Below are positions 1 through 9,852 of a DNA stretch of 64,000 nt, piece by piece. Below the pieces are notes generated by a model, which saw only the letters and a list, made by a program, of their open reading frames with translations, did no database searches and was not told where the DNA came from. Location of the stretch: contig NZ_FOVK01000001.1 in the NCBI RefSeq assembly GCF_900115135.1, positions 620,001 to 684,000 on the forward strand. Direction: 5' to 3'. Each line of letters opens with the position of its first letter. Within the stretch, counting starts at the first letter, position 1. Made by a program: the position numbers and the translations under genes. The DNA is from Proteiniclasticum ruminis (GTDB taxonomy: Bacteria; Bacillota; Clostridia; Clostridiales; Clostridiaceae).

Positions 1-1
1 C

Positions 2-532
2 AGAACCTACAAAGATCTCCTGCCATCCAAGCAAATCGATGTTTTCTCCACTGGAGCACTGATTGATATTAAAAGTTTTTACATCATCTTCATTACCCTC
101 ATCATGATGCTTTTGCTGATGTACCTGACAAAGTTCACAAAGATGGGTAAATCCATGCGTGCTCTTTCTCAAGACCGGGACGCAGCAGAACTGATGGGCA
201 TCAATGTGAACCAGACCATATCCTATACTTTTTTCATCGGATCGTCTCTGGCAGGAGCTGCTGGTGTGCTTATCGGCGTATACTATAGTACAATCAATCC
301 CCTCATGGGTGCCACTCCTGGGCTGAAAGCCTTTGTTTCTGCAGTAATCGGCGGAATCGGCATTATACCCGGAGCAGTATTTGGAGGATTTTTCCTCGGT
401 ATCGTTGAAACAGCCGTGAGCGCCTTCGGGGGTTCCTTATATAAGGATGCGGTGGCATTCTTCATTCTTATTGTCTTCTTGCTGGTAAAGCCTTCAGGAC
501 TTCTTGGCAAAAACACACAAGAGAAAGTATAG
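2..532 (+). CDS. livH: Branched-chain amino-acid ABC transporter permease LivH (3' part)
   Basis: This is the C-terminal part of a LivH-type inner-membrane permease; the reading frame is open from base 2 and the start lies outside the window. LivH and LivM form the transmembrane channel for leucine, isoleucine or valine import. Visible are several hydrophobic helices and the cytoplasmic coupling segment typical of the family (ALSQDRDAAELMGI, about residues 54-67 of the fragment), which contacts the ATPase. It ends 8 bases before livM, which has its own ribosome site, so the two are co-transcribed. The substrate-binding protein gene is not in the window and may lie upstream. Confidence 0.93.
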   Translation, partial: RTYKDLLPSKQIDVFSTGALIDIKSFYIIFITLIMMLLLMYLTKFTKMGKSMRALSQDRDAAELMGINVNQTISYTFFIGSSLAGAAGVLIGVYYSTINPLMGATPGLKAFVSAVIGGIGIIPGAVFGGFFLGIVETAVSAFGGSLYKDAVAFFILIVFLLVKPSGLLGKNTQEKV

Positions 533-540
533 GTGATAAT

Positions 541-1464
541 ATGAAAAAAATCATGACGAAAAAAAACATGATCACTGCAGCTCTTATAGCAGCGGGGTAT
601 CTTCTGGTGGATCTGTTGATGAAAGCGGGAATCATTGACTCCTATATCTTTCTGAACCTTGTCAGTATCGGTCTCAACATCATCCTGGCAGTGAGCTTGA
701 ACCTCATCACGGGGTTCACCGGTCAGTTCTCACTGGGACATGCGGCATTCATGTCCATAGGCGCATATGCATCAGGAATCCTTACGGTGAAGTTTGATCT
801 TCCATTTTCTCTGGGCATCCTTGGAGCAGCTCTTTCAGCGGCAGCAGCGGGACTTTTCATCGGCATACCAACCTTAAGACTGAAAGGTGATTATCTCGCC
901 ATTGCAACTCTCGGATTTGGAGAAATTGTACGTATTGTGGGACTGAACTCAGATTATATCGGAGGTGCCATGGGTCTTAATGACATCCCAAGATACACCA
1001 ACTGGCCCTGGCTCTACAGTATGGTTCTTTTCACCATCATTGTGATTCATAACTTCATTCATTCCTATCACGGACGTGCTGTGCTCTCCATCAAAGAGGA
1101 TGAACTTGCATCCACCGCCATGGGTGTTCCGGTGAGCCGTTATAAGATCCTGGTGTTTTCTATGGGAGCTTTCTTCGCAGGTATTGCTGGTGCTCTTTAC
1201 GCAAACTATTTTTACTTCATCAGACCCGATTCTTTCGGCTTCATGAAGTCCATTGATATACTGGTCATCGTTGTATTGGGAGGGCTTGGCAGCATCAAGG
1301 GCTCAGTGATCAGCGCTGTGGTCTTATCTCTTCTCTCCTTGTCTTTACAAGGAATTCCTGAACTGAGAATGGTGATTTATGCTGTGATTCTGTTTATTAT
1401 GATGGTCTATAAACCTCAGAATATTCTAAAAAAACTGATCCGAAAAGTATGGAAGGAGGCATAA
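541..1464 (+). CDS. livM: Branched-chain amino-acid ABC transporter permease LivM
   Basis: Second membrane permease of the LivHMGF importer, 307 aa, a normal length for Gram-positive LivM proteins. It is strongly hydrophobic, with about eight to nine predicted helices. The family hallmarks GFTGQFSLGHAAFM (about residues 58-71) and the loop with LSIKEDELASTAMG (about residues 181-194) are present. An AGGTGAT ribosome site lies just before the ATG. It sits between livH and livG with gaps of 8 and 1 bases. Known family role: high-affinity uptake of branched-chain amino acids; in a fermentative clostridium these can feed Stickland-type catabolism (inference). Confidence 0.95.
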   Translation: MKKIMTKKNMITAALIAAGYLLVDLLMKAGIIDSYIFLNLVSIGLNIILAVSLNLITGFTGQFSLGHAAFMSIGAYASGILTVKFDLPFSLGILGAALSAAAAGLFIGIPTLRLKGDYLAIATLGFGEIVRIVGLNSDYIGGAMGLNDIPRYTNWPWLYSMVLFTIIVIHNFIHSYHGRAVLSIKEDELASTAMGVPVSRYKILVFSMGAFFAGIAGALYANYFYFIRPDSFGFMKSIDILVIVVLGGLGSIKGSVISAVVLSLLSLSLQGIPELRMVIYAVILFIMMVYKPQNILKKLIRKVWKEA

Positions 1465-1465
1465 T

Positions 1466-2245
1466 ATGGAAATTTTGGAAGTAAAGGGTCTTACGAAAGA
1501 ATTTGGCGGCATCAAGGCCGTGAAGGATGTGAATCTGTCTGTCCGGAAAGACAGCATTACTGGAATCATCGGGCCGAATGGAGCAGGTAAAACAACTTTT
1601 TTCAATCTGCTCACAGGCATCTATATCCCCTCCTCCGGAGAGATTGTGTATCATCTGAAGGATACGGTTGCCGGGAAATCCATCCAACCCCAGAAGATGC
1701 CTTCTCACGGGATAGCAAGGACTTTCCAGAATATCAGACTTTTTAAGGAGATGACTGTTCTGGAGAATGTTCTTCTTGGCAATCATCCCAACTTAAAATA
1801 CAGCGTTTTTTCTGCCCTTTTCAGACTTACTCCATTTTTTACCGGGGAAGAAAAAGCCGTTGGAGAAGCAATGGCTCTTCTTAAAATTTTCAACTTGGCA
1901 GACAAATGTGATGAAAAAGCTAAAAATCTGCCCTATGGAGATCAGAGAAGACTGGAAATCGCCCGTGCCATGGCTTCGAAACCAAGTCTTTTGCTTCTTG
2001 ACGAACCTGCTGCAGGCATGAACCCTCAAGAGACAAAAGAACTTACCCAGCTCATCAAATGGGTGAAAGAAACCTTCCAGCTGTCTGTTATCCTCATTGA
2101 ACATGACATGTCACTTGTGATGAATCTTTGTGATGATTTGTTTGTTTTTGACTATGGGAATCTCATTGCTCAAGGAACCCCTGCAGAAATACAGGTCCAT
2201 CCTGAAGTGATCAAAGCCTATCTTGGAGGTGAGAATATTGCTTAA
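1466..2245 (+). CDS. livG: Branched-chain amino-acid ABC transporter ATP-binding protein LivG
   Basis: First of the two ATPases that power the importer, 259 aa. The Walker A is GPNGAGKT (about residues 36-43) and the Walker B is LLLLDEP, followed by the long helical insertion typical of LivG. The ABC signature is the variant LPYGDQRR rather than LSGGQ, which is normal for LivG. The start follows a perfect AAGGAGG. The 3' end overlaps livF by 8 bases, suggesting coupled translation of the two ATPases, which act as a heterodimer beneath LivH/LivM. Confidence 0.95.
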   Translation: MEILEVKGLTKEFGGIKAVKDVNLSVRKDSITGIIGPNGAGKTTFFNLLTGIYIPSSGEIVYHLKDTVAGKSIQPQKMPSHGIARTFQNIRLFKEMTVLENVLLGNHPNLKYSVFSALFRLTPFFTGEEKAVGEAMALLKIFNLADKCDEKAKNLPYGDQRRLEIARAMASKPSLLLLDEPAAGMNPQETKELTQLIKWVKETFQLSVILIEHDMSLVMNLCDDLFVFDYGNLIAQGTPAEIQVHPEVIKAYLGGENIA

Positions 2246-2942
2246 GCTGGAAAATCTCTCAGTGCATTATGGCGCCATAGAAGCACTGAAAAATCTGTCT
2301 CTTGAAGTCCACAAAGGCGAGATTGTATCTCTCATTGGTGCCAATGGTGCAGGAAAAACCACAACACTTCGGACCATATCCGGACTAGAAAGAAAGACTT
2401 CCGGAAGCATACTGTTCCAGGGAGAAGATCTTTCCAAAGTATCTTCCTCAGCCATTGTCAAAAAAGGCATCTCTCACATTCCTGAAGGAAGACGCATCTT
2501 TCCCAAAATGAGCGTAGAAGAAAACCTGGAACTGGGAGCCATCACCCGAAAAGATAAGGCTCAAGTTCAGAAAGACTTTGAGAAAGCTTACCTCCTGTTT
2601 CCAAGACTTCTCGAAAGAAAGCATCAAATTGCAGGAACCCTGTCAGGAGGAGAACAGCAGATGCTTGCCATCGCAAGAGGTCTCCTGTCAAAACCTCAGC
2701 TTCTTATTCTGGATGAACCATCCATGGGCCTTGCTCCGATCATTGTTCATGAGATCTTTGAGATCATAAAAAACATCAATGAGGAAGGCACTACGATCCT
2801 GTTAGTGGAGCAAAACGCAAATCTTGCGCTGAAAATTTCCAAACGAAGCTACATCATAAAAACTGGCACCGTAGAGACAGAAGGATTCTCGAAAGATCTT
2901 CTAGCTATGGATGAAATCCGGAAAGCATACTTGGGTGGATAA
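2238..2942 (+). CDS. livF: Branched-chain amino-acid ABC transporter ATP-binding protein LivF
   Basis: Second ATPase of the importer, 234 aa from the chosen start. Walker A GANGAGKT, signature LSGGEQQ and Walker B LLILDEP are all intact. I chose the TTG at 2238 over the upstream TTG at 2223 and GTG at 2229. A GGAGG sits at 2225-2229, eight bases before 2238, and the protein then begins MLKLENLSVHYG, as LivF proteins do. The ribosome site therefore lies inside the end of livG. Last gene of the operon; a strong terminator follows directly. Confidence 0.94.
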   Translation: MLKLENLSVHYGAIEALKNLSLEVHKGEIVSLIGANGAGKTTTLRTISGLERKTSGSILFQGEDLSKVSSSAIVKKGISHIPEGRRIFPKMSVEENLELGAITRKDKAQVQKDFEKAYLLFPRLLERKHQIAGTLSGGEQQMLAIARGLLSKPQLLILDEPSMGLAPIIVHEIFEIIKNINEEGTTILLVEQNANLALKISKRSYIIKTGTVETEGFSKDLLAMDEIRKAYLGG

Positions 2943-2981
2943 AAAGCACCCTCTGATTGAATCAATCAGAGGGTGCTTTTT
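2941..2981. terminator. Bidirectional intrinsic terminator between livF and coaBC
   Basis: Twenty-base inverted repeat with a one-base centre, GC-rich in the middle and flanked by A-runs on the left and T-runs on the right. It can therefore end livF on the plus strand and coaBC on the minus strand. It begins at the livF stop codon; coaBC ends at 3041 from the other side. Confidence 0.93.
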
Positions 2982-3040
2982 CAATAAATCATATACTTTT
3001 AACGGTACGATGCCATGAAACTTTAAAGCTCCATGGATGT

Positions 3041-4222
3041 TTAGTGAAACAGCTTCTGAACCTCATCTAGAATCAGGTCCGCAGTCTCTTTTTTGGAAAG
3101 CTCTCCCAGTGGGATAATATCGCCAGATTTATGGTAAAGGGTCACATCATTCTGGTTTTCTCCAAATACTTTTCCATGAGAAATGTCATTGGCACAGATA
3201 AGATCCAGATTCTTCTTCTTCAGTTTCTCCAGAGCATTCTTTTCAATATCTTCAGATTCAGCGGCAAACCCCACAAGAACCTGCTGGTCCTTCTGGTCCC
3301 CTAGACTCTTCAGAATATCAAGATCCTTGATGAGTTCAAGATGAAGCGTTTCTCCTGTTTTCTTGATCTTTTCTGTAGCGTATTCCTTAACTTTATAATC
3401 AGACACCGCTGCCGCCATAATCACAGCATCCGCTTCTGAAAACCGCTCTTGAAGAGCCTTGGCCATGGCTTCATTTGTCAGTGCTTTTACAGCCTGAGCT
3501 CCTTTGGGCAGATCCTCGGTCACATGCCCATGAATGAGCGTAACTTCCGCTCCTCTTTCAAGAAGAGCCTCTGCTAATGCAATCCCCATTTTTCCAGAGG
3601 ATCTGTTTGTAAGAACTCTCACTGGGTCCAGCGGAGCTTCTGTGCCCCCCGCTGTAACCAGCACACGTTTTCCAGCAAAGTCTTTCTTTGGGTAAAGAAG
3701 CGCCATGATTTCCATGAAAATATCCTGAACCAAAGCAAGTTTTCCTTCCCCCACATCACCACATGCAAGCCTTCCCTGTCCAGGGCTTACAAAAGTGTAG
3801 CCTAGAGATTTCAGTTTGTTCATATTCTCGACAACCATAGGATTGCTGTACATATTGGTATTCATCGCTGGTGCAATCAGAACCTTTGCACGGGTAGCCA
3901 TGACAGATGTGGAAATAAAATCATCAGAAATGCCATGGGCCAGTTTACCGATGATATTCGCTGTAGCTGGTACCACAGCAAATACATCTGCTTTTTTCGC
4001 TAATGATATATGAGCAATTTCATACGCCTTTGGCTCATCAAACATATCTGTGATGACAGGATTCTGACTGAGACTCTGGAAAGACAGCGGTGTGACAAAC
4101 TCTTGTGCAGATTTTGTCATCGCCACATCCACATTGATATTCTGCTTCCGAAGTAAAGAGACCAGCTCCAGTGCTTTATAAGCAGCGATACCACCAGTTA
4201 CTCCTACCACTACATTTTTCAT
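3041..4222 (-). CDS. coaBC: Bifunctional phosphopantothenoylcysteine decarboxylase / phosphopantothenate-cysteine ligase
   Basis: Catalyses two successive steps of coenzyme A synthesis: CTP-dependent joining of phosphopantothenate and cysteine (CoaB), then FMN-dependent decarboxylation (CoaC). At 393 aa it has the usual fused length. The N-terminal flavoprotein domain (1 to about 180) shows the active-site histidine in AHISL (H71), the PAMNTNMY loop (118-125) and the conserved cysteine in RLACG (C154). The C-terminal ligase domain starts near 185 (VLVTAGGT) and has the SSGKMG and AAAVSDYK motifs. It is the last gene of the pyrR...coaBC run, two bases after rpoZ. In many Firmicutes priA follows here; in this window a terminator does. 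Confidence 0.95.
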   Translation of the reverse strand: MKNVVVGVTGGIAAYKALELVSLLRKQNINVDVAMTKSAQEFVTPLSFQSLSQNPVITDMFDEPKAYEIAHISLAKKADVFAVVPATANIIGKLAHGISDDFISTSVMATRAKVLIAPAMNTNMYSNPMVVENMNKLKSLGYTFVSPGQGRLACGDVGEGKLALVQDIFMEIMALLYPKKDFAGKRVLVTAGGTEAPLDPVRVLTNRSSGKMGIALAEALLERGAEVTLIHGHVTEDLPKGAQAVKALTNEAMAKALQERFSEADAVIMAAAVSDYKVKEYATEKIKKTGETLHLELIKDLDILKSLGDQKDQQVLVGFAAESEDIEKNALEKLKKKNLDLICANDISHGKVFGENQNDVTLYHKSGDIIPLGELSKKETADLILDEVQKLFH

Positions 4223-4224
4223 GA

Positions 4225-4440
4225 CTATTTCACACCATCTTTTAGGGTTTCATATTCTATCAGTCCTGCATTGACTTCATTGACCGCCACGGTAAGAGGG
4301 TTCACACTGGTTACAGGAATCAGTGGTTCCTGTCCATCGATGATCTGTCTTGCTCTTTTGGATGTGAGTGTGACAAGTCTATATCTGTTCTCCACCTTTT
4401 CCAGCAGTTCTGTTACGGATGGTTCTATTAATGAGCTCAT
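4225..4440 (-). CDS. rpoZ: RNA polymerase omega subunit
   Basis: Small subunit (71 aa) that helps RNA polymerase assembly and, in some bacteria, alarmone sensing. The conserved N-terminal core is visible: PSVTELLEKVENRY, then RARQIIDG and the NPLTVAVNEV region. Its ATG overlaps the gmk stop by one base (TAATG), so translation is probably coupled. The order yicC-remA-gmk-rpoZ-coaBC is widely conserved in Firmicutes and supports the assignment. Confidence 0.93.
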   Translation of the reverse strand: MSSLIEPSVTELLEKVENRYRLVTLTSKRARQIIDGQEPLIPVTSVNPLTVAVNEVNAGLIEYETLKDGVK

Positions 4441-5054
4441 TATAATTCTTCCTCCTTTAAGGTTAAAATTTCATTGGTTACTCGGGTAACACGGCACCGT
4501 TCTGCACGAACAATGCACATGAGGTCACTGTATGCCTGTTCCACCGTGTGATTGGTGATGGCATAATTGTACTTGGATACATAGTTGATTTCATTGTAGG
4601 CAGATTTGAATCTTGTAAGCAAAGATTCGGGGGTTTCGCTGCCTCTGCCGATGATTCTCTTTTTCAGTTCGTTCATGGATGGGGGCAGGATAAAGATAAA
4701 AATACCTTCTGATGTGTTATCCTGAACATTCAGTGCTCCCTGAATATCAATCTCAAGAATAACATCAAATCCTTCTGCCAGCTTCTCCTCCACTTCTCTT
4801 CTTGGTGTTCCGTAATAATTGCCATATACTTCAGCATATTCGAGAAAAGCGTCCTCTTCAATCCTCTTCAGAAATTCTTCTTTCGAGACAAAGAAATAAC
4901 TTTCCCCATGCACTTCCCCAGCTCGGGGTTCTCGTGTCGTCATGGACACAGAGTTCCACACATGATTCTGGCAGTGCTTTTTATATGCTTCACAAACGGT
5001 GCCTTTCCCTGCACCGGAGGGTCCTGATATCACCAGGAGAAGTCCTCTACTCAT
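4440..5054 (-). CDS. gmk: Guanylate kinase
   Basis: Phosphorylates GMP to GDP with ATP. The protein is 204 aa, normal for bacterial Gmk. The P-loop GPSGAGKGT lies at about residues 11-19, followed by the GMP-binding segment with [10 protein letters not shown] and the YGNYYGTP motif. I chose ATG 5054; the frame also has a TTG at 5057, but the AGGTAGGT ribosome site fits the ATG. It overlaps the end of remA by 8 bases and the start of rpoZ by 1. It links purine salvage (apt and hpt elsewhere in the window) to GTP supply. Confidence 0.96.
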   Translation of the reverse strand: MSRGLLLVISGPSGAGKGTVCEAYKKHCQNHVWNSVSMTTREPRAGEVHGESYFFVSKEEFLKRIEEDAFLEYAEVYGNYYGTPRREVEEKLAEGFDVILEIDIQGALNVQDNTSEGIFIFILPPSMNELKKRIIGRGSETPESLLTRFKSAYNEINYVSKYNYAITNHTVEQAYSDLMCIVRAERCRVTRVTNEILTLKEEEL

Positions 5055-5322
5055 CAATACCTACCTCATCAATCACATCTTCTTTGGTCTCAAGTCTATG
5101 GGCAACAGTTTCTGGTTGAACGGCGGACAGAATAATATGGTCTGAATCCGTTACAATCACTGCCCTGGTTCTTCGGCCATAGGTTGCATCGATCAGCATC
5201 CCACGCTCTCTGGCTTCCTGGATGATTCTTTTGATTGGTGCAGATTCTGGTGATACAATGGCAACGATTTTATTGGCAGAAACGATATTTCCAAACCCAA
5301 TATTCACTAAGCGGATGTTCAT
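5047..5322 (-). CDS. remA: Extracellular matrix regulator RemA / DUF370 protein
   Basis: A 91-aa member of the RemA (DUF370) family. In Bacillus subtilis RemA is a DNA-binding activator of biofilm matrix and osmoprotection genes; in clostridia the target set is unknown. The N-terminal [12 protein letters not shown] and the central [11 protein letters not shown] block are family hallmarks. The frame is open back to a TTG at 5340, but the ATG at 5322 is preceded by GAGGTGAG at proper spacing and begins the conserved domain. It lies between yicC and gmk, its usual place. Confidence 0.92.
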   Translation of the reverse strand: MNIRLVNIGFGNIVSANKIVAIVSPESAPIKRIIQEARERGMLIDATYGRRTRAVIVTDSDHIILSAVQPETVAHRLETKEDVIDEVGIDE

Positions 5323-5332
5323 TTTCTCACCT

Positions 5333-6211
5333 CTATTCAATATTTTGCATTTGTTCTCTTATTTTCTCAATCTCATTTTTAATGGATAGCACCAGATTGG
5401 TGATCTCAATATCAACGGATTTGGACGCCATGGTATTTGCTTCCCGATTCATCTCCTGGGCAAGGAAATCCAGTTTTCTGCCCACGGGTTCCTCTTCCGC
5501 AAGAAAATTCTCCAGCTGCTCCATATGGGAGGAAAGCCTTGTCAGCTCTTCATCAATACTTGCCTTGTCTGTAAACATGGCAACTTCCAGTGCCAGTCTG
5601 GACTCATCCACAGGAACTTTCTCCAAAAGCTCTTCAATTCTCTTTTCCAGTCTTTCTTTGTAAAGCGGAATCACGAGCTTGTCGCGTTCTCTGATTCTGT
5701 CCACAAGAGCGATGATGCCCTCTTTCTTCTGCAGCATATCATTCTTCAAGGATGTACCCTCAACTTTTTTCATCTCCAGCATCTTTAGAGAAGCCTCTCT
5801 CACAGCCTCTTCAAGAAGGGACCAGATTTCTTCAATGTTCTCTTCTTTTTCCTCCGTAAAGATCACATCGGGAAATCTTGATACCAGAGAAACAGAGATA
5901 TCATCTTTTAGAGAGAAGGAATCTTTAATGGAGTTCAACGCATCCACATACCCCTTCGCCAGATGAAGATTGGTCTGAACCGCCAAATCTTCTTTAGCAT
6001 AATTTCTGTAGGTGATAAACACATCCAGCTTCCCTCTGGAAATCACCTTTGAGATCTCTTTTCGGACTCTATCCTCAAGAGACATCAGACTCTTCGGCAT
6101 TCGAATGGAGAAATCAAGGTATCTGTGATTCACACCTCTCATTTCCACCAGAAAACTTCTTTTTTCATCCTCTGCCATTCCTCTGCCAAACCCTGTCATA
6201 CTCTTTATCAT
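5333..6211 (-). CDS. yicC: YicC-family endoribonuclease
   Basis: A 292-aa YicC/YloC-family protein. Members act as endoribonucleases on small RNAs or mRNAs, with an N-terminal YicC-like domain and a C-terminal DUF1732 domain. The start [10 protein letters not shown] and the C-terminal block with [18 protein letters not shown] are diagnostic. The ATG is preceded by GGAGGTG. It begins the yicC-remA-gmk-rpoZ-coaBC run, 24 bases after ansA, and is probably in the same transcript. Physiological targets in this organism cannot be inferred from sequence. Confidence 0.92.
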   Translation of the reverse strand: MIKSMTGFGRGMAEDEKRSFLVEMRGVNHRYLDFSIRMPKSLMSLEDRVRKEISKVISRGKLDVFITYRNYAKEDLAVQTNLHLAKGYVDALNSIKDSFSLKDDISVSLVSRFPDVIFTEEKEENIEEIWSLLEEAVREASLKMLEMKKVEGTSLKNDMLQKKEGIIALVDRIRERDKLVIPLYKERLEKRIEELLEKVPVDESRLALEVAMFTDKASIDEELTRLSSHMEQLENFLAEEEPVGRKLDFLAQEMNREANTMASKSVDIEITNLVLSIKNEIEKIREQMQNIE

Positions 6212-6235
6212 AGCACACCTCCAAACATCATAGGA

Positions 6236-7243
6236 CTAATTGCTCCACTCACTGTCTTCCATATAAAGGTCTTTTTCAAACCAGTCCCTCACATCTTCTG
6301 CTCTATGATACAGGGACAACGCTACCATAAGTTTGATCCTTGCTTTCTGTCCGGGGAGTGAATCCCCAAAGATGACGCCCATGGTTCTCAGGTGTTTACC
6401 GCCACCCTCGTAGCCATAACTTCCATATACTCTCCCTTCATAGCATCTGGACACAATGACCACATGAATCCCTTTAGAGAGCGCATACCGAATCCCTTCC
6501 ACCATCTGGGGAGGTACATTGCCACGTCCGAAGGCTTCAATGACAATCCCCTTCGCCCCCTGGTCCGTGAGAAACTTCAGGTAGGATGAATCCATCCCGG
6601 CTACGGTTTTCACGAGAGCTACCGCCGTTTCCAGCACATCGATGTCTTCTACCTGTCTTACGTCATTGCTCCTGTAGTAAATCACTCTATTGTTGTCCAC
6701 GATCCCAAGAGGACCGAAGGATGGAGTACGGAAGGCATTCAAAGACAGTGAGTTGGTTTTGGTCACTTCTTGTGCGGCGTTGAGTTCACCATTGAGGCAC
6801 ACAAGCACACCGCGCCCTCTGGACTCTTTGGAAGATGCGGTGACGATAGATTGTGCGAGGTTTGATGGACCATCATACCCTAGTTCAGATCCGGAACGCA
6901 TCGCTCCAGTAAATACGATGGGTATTTCAGTATCAATGGTCAGATCAAAGAGAAAAGCTGTTTCTTCTAAAGTATCTGTACCATGGGTGATCACGACCCC
7001 ATCTGGGTTTTCCTCTTCCATGATCTTCAAGGTGAAAGATCTCAGCTCCATCATCTTTTCCATGGTCATATGAGGACTGGGAAATGAACTGAAATTATAG
7101 GACTTGACTTCCGCATGCTTCTCAATCCCGGTGACCATGTGCATGATCTCCTCCCCCGTAAGGGAAGGAACCGCAGCTTTGATTTTCGGATCTACTTTCA
7201 TGGAGATTGTCCCACCGTTGAATATCACAACAATTTTCTTCAT
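6236..7243 (-). CDS. ansA: Asparaginase (type I, cytoplasmic)
   Basis: Hydrolyses L-asparagine to aspartate and ammonia. Length is 335 aa and there is no signal peptide, so it is cytoplasmic. Both catalytic threonines are visible: T12 in NGGTIS and T89 in THGTDT, followed by D90. The C-terminal half holds the conserved AFGRGNVP and SRCYEGRV segments. Its ATG overlaps the TGA of the upstream RNA methyltransferase (ATGA), implying coupling. The metabolic link to its neighbours (RNA methylase, YicC) is not obvious. Confidence 0.92.
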   Translation of the reverse strand: MKKIVVIFNGGTISMKVDPKIKAAVPSLTGEEIMHMVTGIEKHAEVKSYNFSSFPSPHMTMEKMMELRSFTLKIMEEENPDGVVITHGTDTLEETAFLFDLTIDTEIPIVFTGAMRSGSELGYDGPSNLAQSIVTASSKESRGRGVLVCLNGELNAAQEVTKTNSLSLNAFRTPSFGPLGIVDNNRVIYYRSNDVRQVEDIDVLETAVALVKTVAGMDSSYLKFLTDQGAKGIVIEAFGRGNVPPQMVEGIRYALSKGIHVVIVSRCYEGRVYGSYGYEGGGKHLRTMGVIFGDSLPGQKARIKLMVALSLYHRAEDVRDWFEKDLYMEDSEWSN

Positions 7244-8376
7244 ACATCCGCCTCTTTCTTCTTCTCTGCAAAATACTGATAGAGATATGTTTGAATTCTT
7301 CCATTATACAGTTTCCTGTTCTTGTGGGCCTTCTTGCCAAATGTCTTTTCAAATCCTTCTAAAGCTGTGAGGATAAACATTTCATAGTCTTCATGGACCG
7401 CTTTGTCTCTTCCCATTTTCTCCATGAGCATTCTTACATGCTCATCCTCCAGAAGACGCTCCCCATAAGGAGGATTGGTGATGATGGTCACATCTTTTTC
7501 TGTGAATCTGTGCTTCATATAGTCAGAAGGCAGGAAATAAATATGTTTGAACACACCTGCTTTTTTTGCATTCATCTTCGCTGTAGAGAGTACATAAGTA
7601 TCAATATCATACCCGGTAATCGGAAATTTGATATCCTTGATCTGACTTCTGGCCCCTTCACGTACTTGCGGAAAAATATCCTTTGGGAAGTTTGGCCAGG
7701 TCTCACAAACAAAATTACGCTCCATATTGGGTGCCATGTTTTTGGCAATCATAGCAGCTTCAATGAGTATCGTTCCTGATCCACAAAAAGGATCTATAAG
7801 GGGCCGATTCCCATCATAGCCAGAGATCAGCACAAGGGCTGCCGCCAGCGTCTCTTTTAGAGGTGCTTTTCCTGAATGTTCTCTGTAGCCACGTCTGTGA
7901 AGCCCTTCACCAGAGGTATCCAGTGTAAGGGTGGCTAAATCTTTTAAAAGACCGATTTCAATCTTAAAGACAGCCCCGGTCTCAGCGAACTGTTCCCGGT
8001 CGTAGGTTCTTTTCATGGACTCCACTACGGCTTTCTTAACGATGCTCTGACAGTCTGGCACACTATAGAGCTTGCTTCTCACAGATTTACCCGTCACATG
8101 CATTTTACCGCTCACGGGGATGATTTTGCCAAAATCCACTGCTTTTGTTCCCTGAAAAAGTTCTTCAAAGGACTCCGCTTTAAATTCAGCCAGTTTGATC
8201 AATACCCGTTCTGCTGTTCTCAAATGAATGTTGCATATGGCAATATCCATCTCGTCTCCATAGAACTCTACTTTTCCGTTTTCCACATGTAAGTCGTCGT
8301 ATCCCAAAGCTTTCAGTTCATTGGACAATATCTTTTCAATGCCGAAGGCACAAGTGGCGATGAGTGTATACTCCAT
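7240..8376 (-). CDS. rlmL: THUMP-domain class I SAM-dependent RNA methyltransferase (COG0116, RlmL/YpsC type)
   Basis: Predicted 23S rRNA guanine-N2 methyltransferase, 378 aa. An N-terminal ferredoxin-like/THUMP region (about 1-155) is followed by a Rossmann methylase with the SAM motif DPFCGSGTIL (about residues 197-206) and the catalytic TNPPYGERL. It lacks the second RlmK domain of the Escherichia coli fusion, matching the short Firmicute YpsC type. Its ATG overlaps the exoA stop by one base (TAATG). The exact target base cannot be read from sequence. Confidence 0.9.
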   Translation of the reverse strand: MEYTLIATCAFGIEKILSNELKALGYDDLHVENGKVEFYGDEMDIAICNIHLRTAERVLIKLAEFKAESFEELFQGTKAVDFGKIIPVSGKMHVTGKSVRSKLYSVPDCQSIVKKAVVESMKRTYDREQFAETGAVFKIEIGLLKDLATLTLDTSGEGLHRRGYREHSGKAPLKETLAAALVLISGYDGNRPLIDPFCGSGTILIEAAMIAKNMAPNMERNFVCETWPNFPKDIFPQVREGARSQIKDIKFPITGYDIDTYVLSTAKMNAKKAGVFKHIYFLPSDYMKHRFTEKDVTIITNPPYGERLLEDEHVRMLMEKMGRDKAVHEDYEMFILTALEGFEKTFGKKAHKNRKLYNGRIQTYLYQYFAEKKKEADV

Positions 8377-9149
8377 TACTGCTCTCCTTTAAGTGTCAGA
8401 GATAAAGGACAATGGTCTGACCCCATGATATGGTTGTAGATTTCCACCTCTATAATCTCAGGCAGCACGTTTTCTGATACAACAAAATAATCTATTCTCC
8501 AACCGGCATTTCTGTCTCTTGCTCTAAACCGCTGATCCCACCAGGTATAGATCACCTTATCCGGATTTTCCCTCCTGTACACATCCACATAGCCATGGCT
8601 CAAAAGCTTTGTAAACCACTCTCTTTCAATATCGAGAAATCCTGAGGTTTTTCTGTTGGACTCGGGATTTGCAAGATCTATCTCCTCATGAGCAACATTA
8701 AAATCTCCTGTTACGATGACTTTCTTGCCATTCTTTTTCAGAGAATCAAACTTCACGAGAAGATCCTCATAAAACTTCATCTTATAGGCCAGTCTTTCTT
8801 CTCCACGTCCACCATTGGGGAAATAAATACCGAAGATCGCATAGTCTCCCACATTCACCTGTAGAACCCTTCCCTCAACATCATATTCAGGTATCCCTGA
8901 ACCTTTGATGATCTCATCCACAGGGATCCTTGTATAGACCGCCACGGAAGAATACCCTTTTCTTTCTCCTGAGTGCATGGTCAAGGTGTAACCCAGATCT
9001 TTGAGAAGGATTTCCTCTTCCAGCTGATGCTCTTGCATCTTTGTTTCCTGAAGAAACAGAACATCCGGATTCAGCTCCTCGACACTCTCTCTGAAGCCTT
9101 TTTTCATAATTGCCCTAAGGCCGTTGACATTCCATGATACTATTTTCAT
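8376..9149 (-). CDS. exoA: Exodeoxyribonuclease III / AP endonuclease
   Basis: Class II AP endonuclease of the Xth/ExoA family for base-excision repair, 257 aa. It begins MKIVSWNVNGLRA and carries the metal and catalytic motifs LFLQETK (Glu), the TGDFNVAH block and C-terminal GSDHCPL. I chose ATG 9149. A longer frame reaches back into pyrR, but AAGGAAGGG sits just before this ATG and all homologues start here. It begins one base after the pyrR stop, so it is an operon member. Confidence 0.94.
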   Translation of the reverse strand: MKIVSWNVNGLRAIMKKGFRESVEELNPDVLFLQETKMQEHQLEEEILLKDLGYTLTMHSGERKGYSSVAVYTRIPVDEIIKGSGIPEYDVEGRVLQVNVGDYAIFGIYFPNGGRGEERLAYKMKFYEDLLVKFDSLKKNGKKVIVTGDFNVAHEEIDLANPESNRKTSGFLDIEREWFTKLLSHGYVDVYRRENPDKVIYTWWDQRFRARDRNAGWRIDYFVVSENVLPEIIEVEIYNHIMGSDHCPLSLTLKGEQ

Positions 9150-9150
9150 G

Positions 9151-9810
<660 letters not shown>

Positions 9811-9852
9811 GTTCATTATTTGTTAACAATATTCATATTTTATTTATATTTC

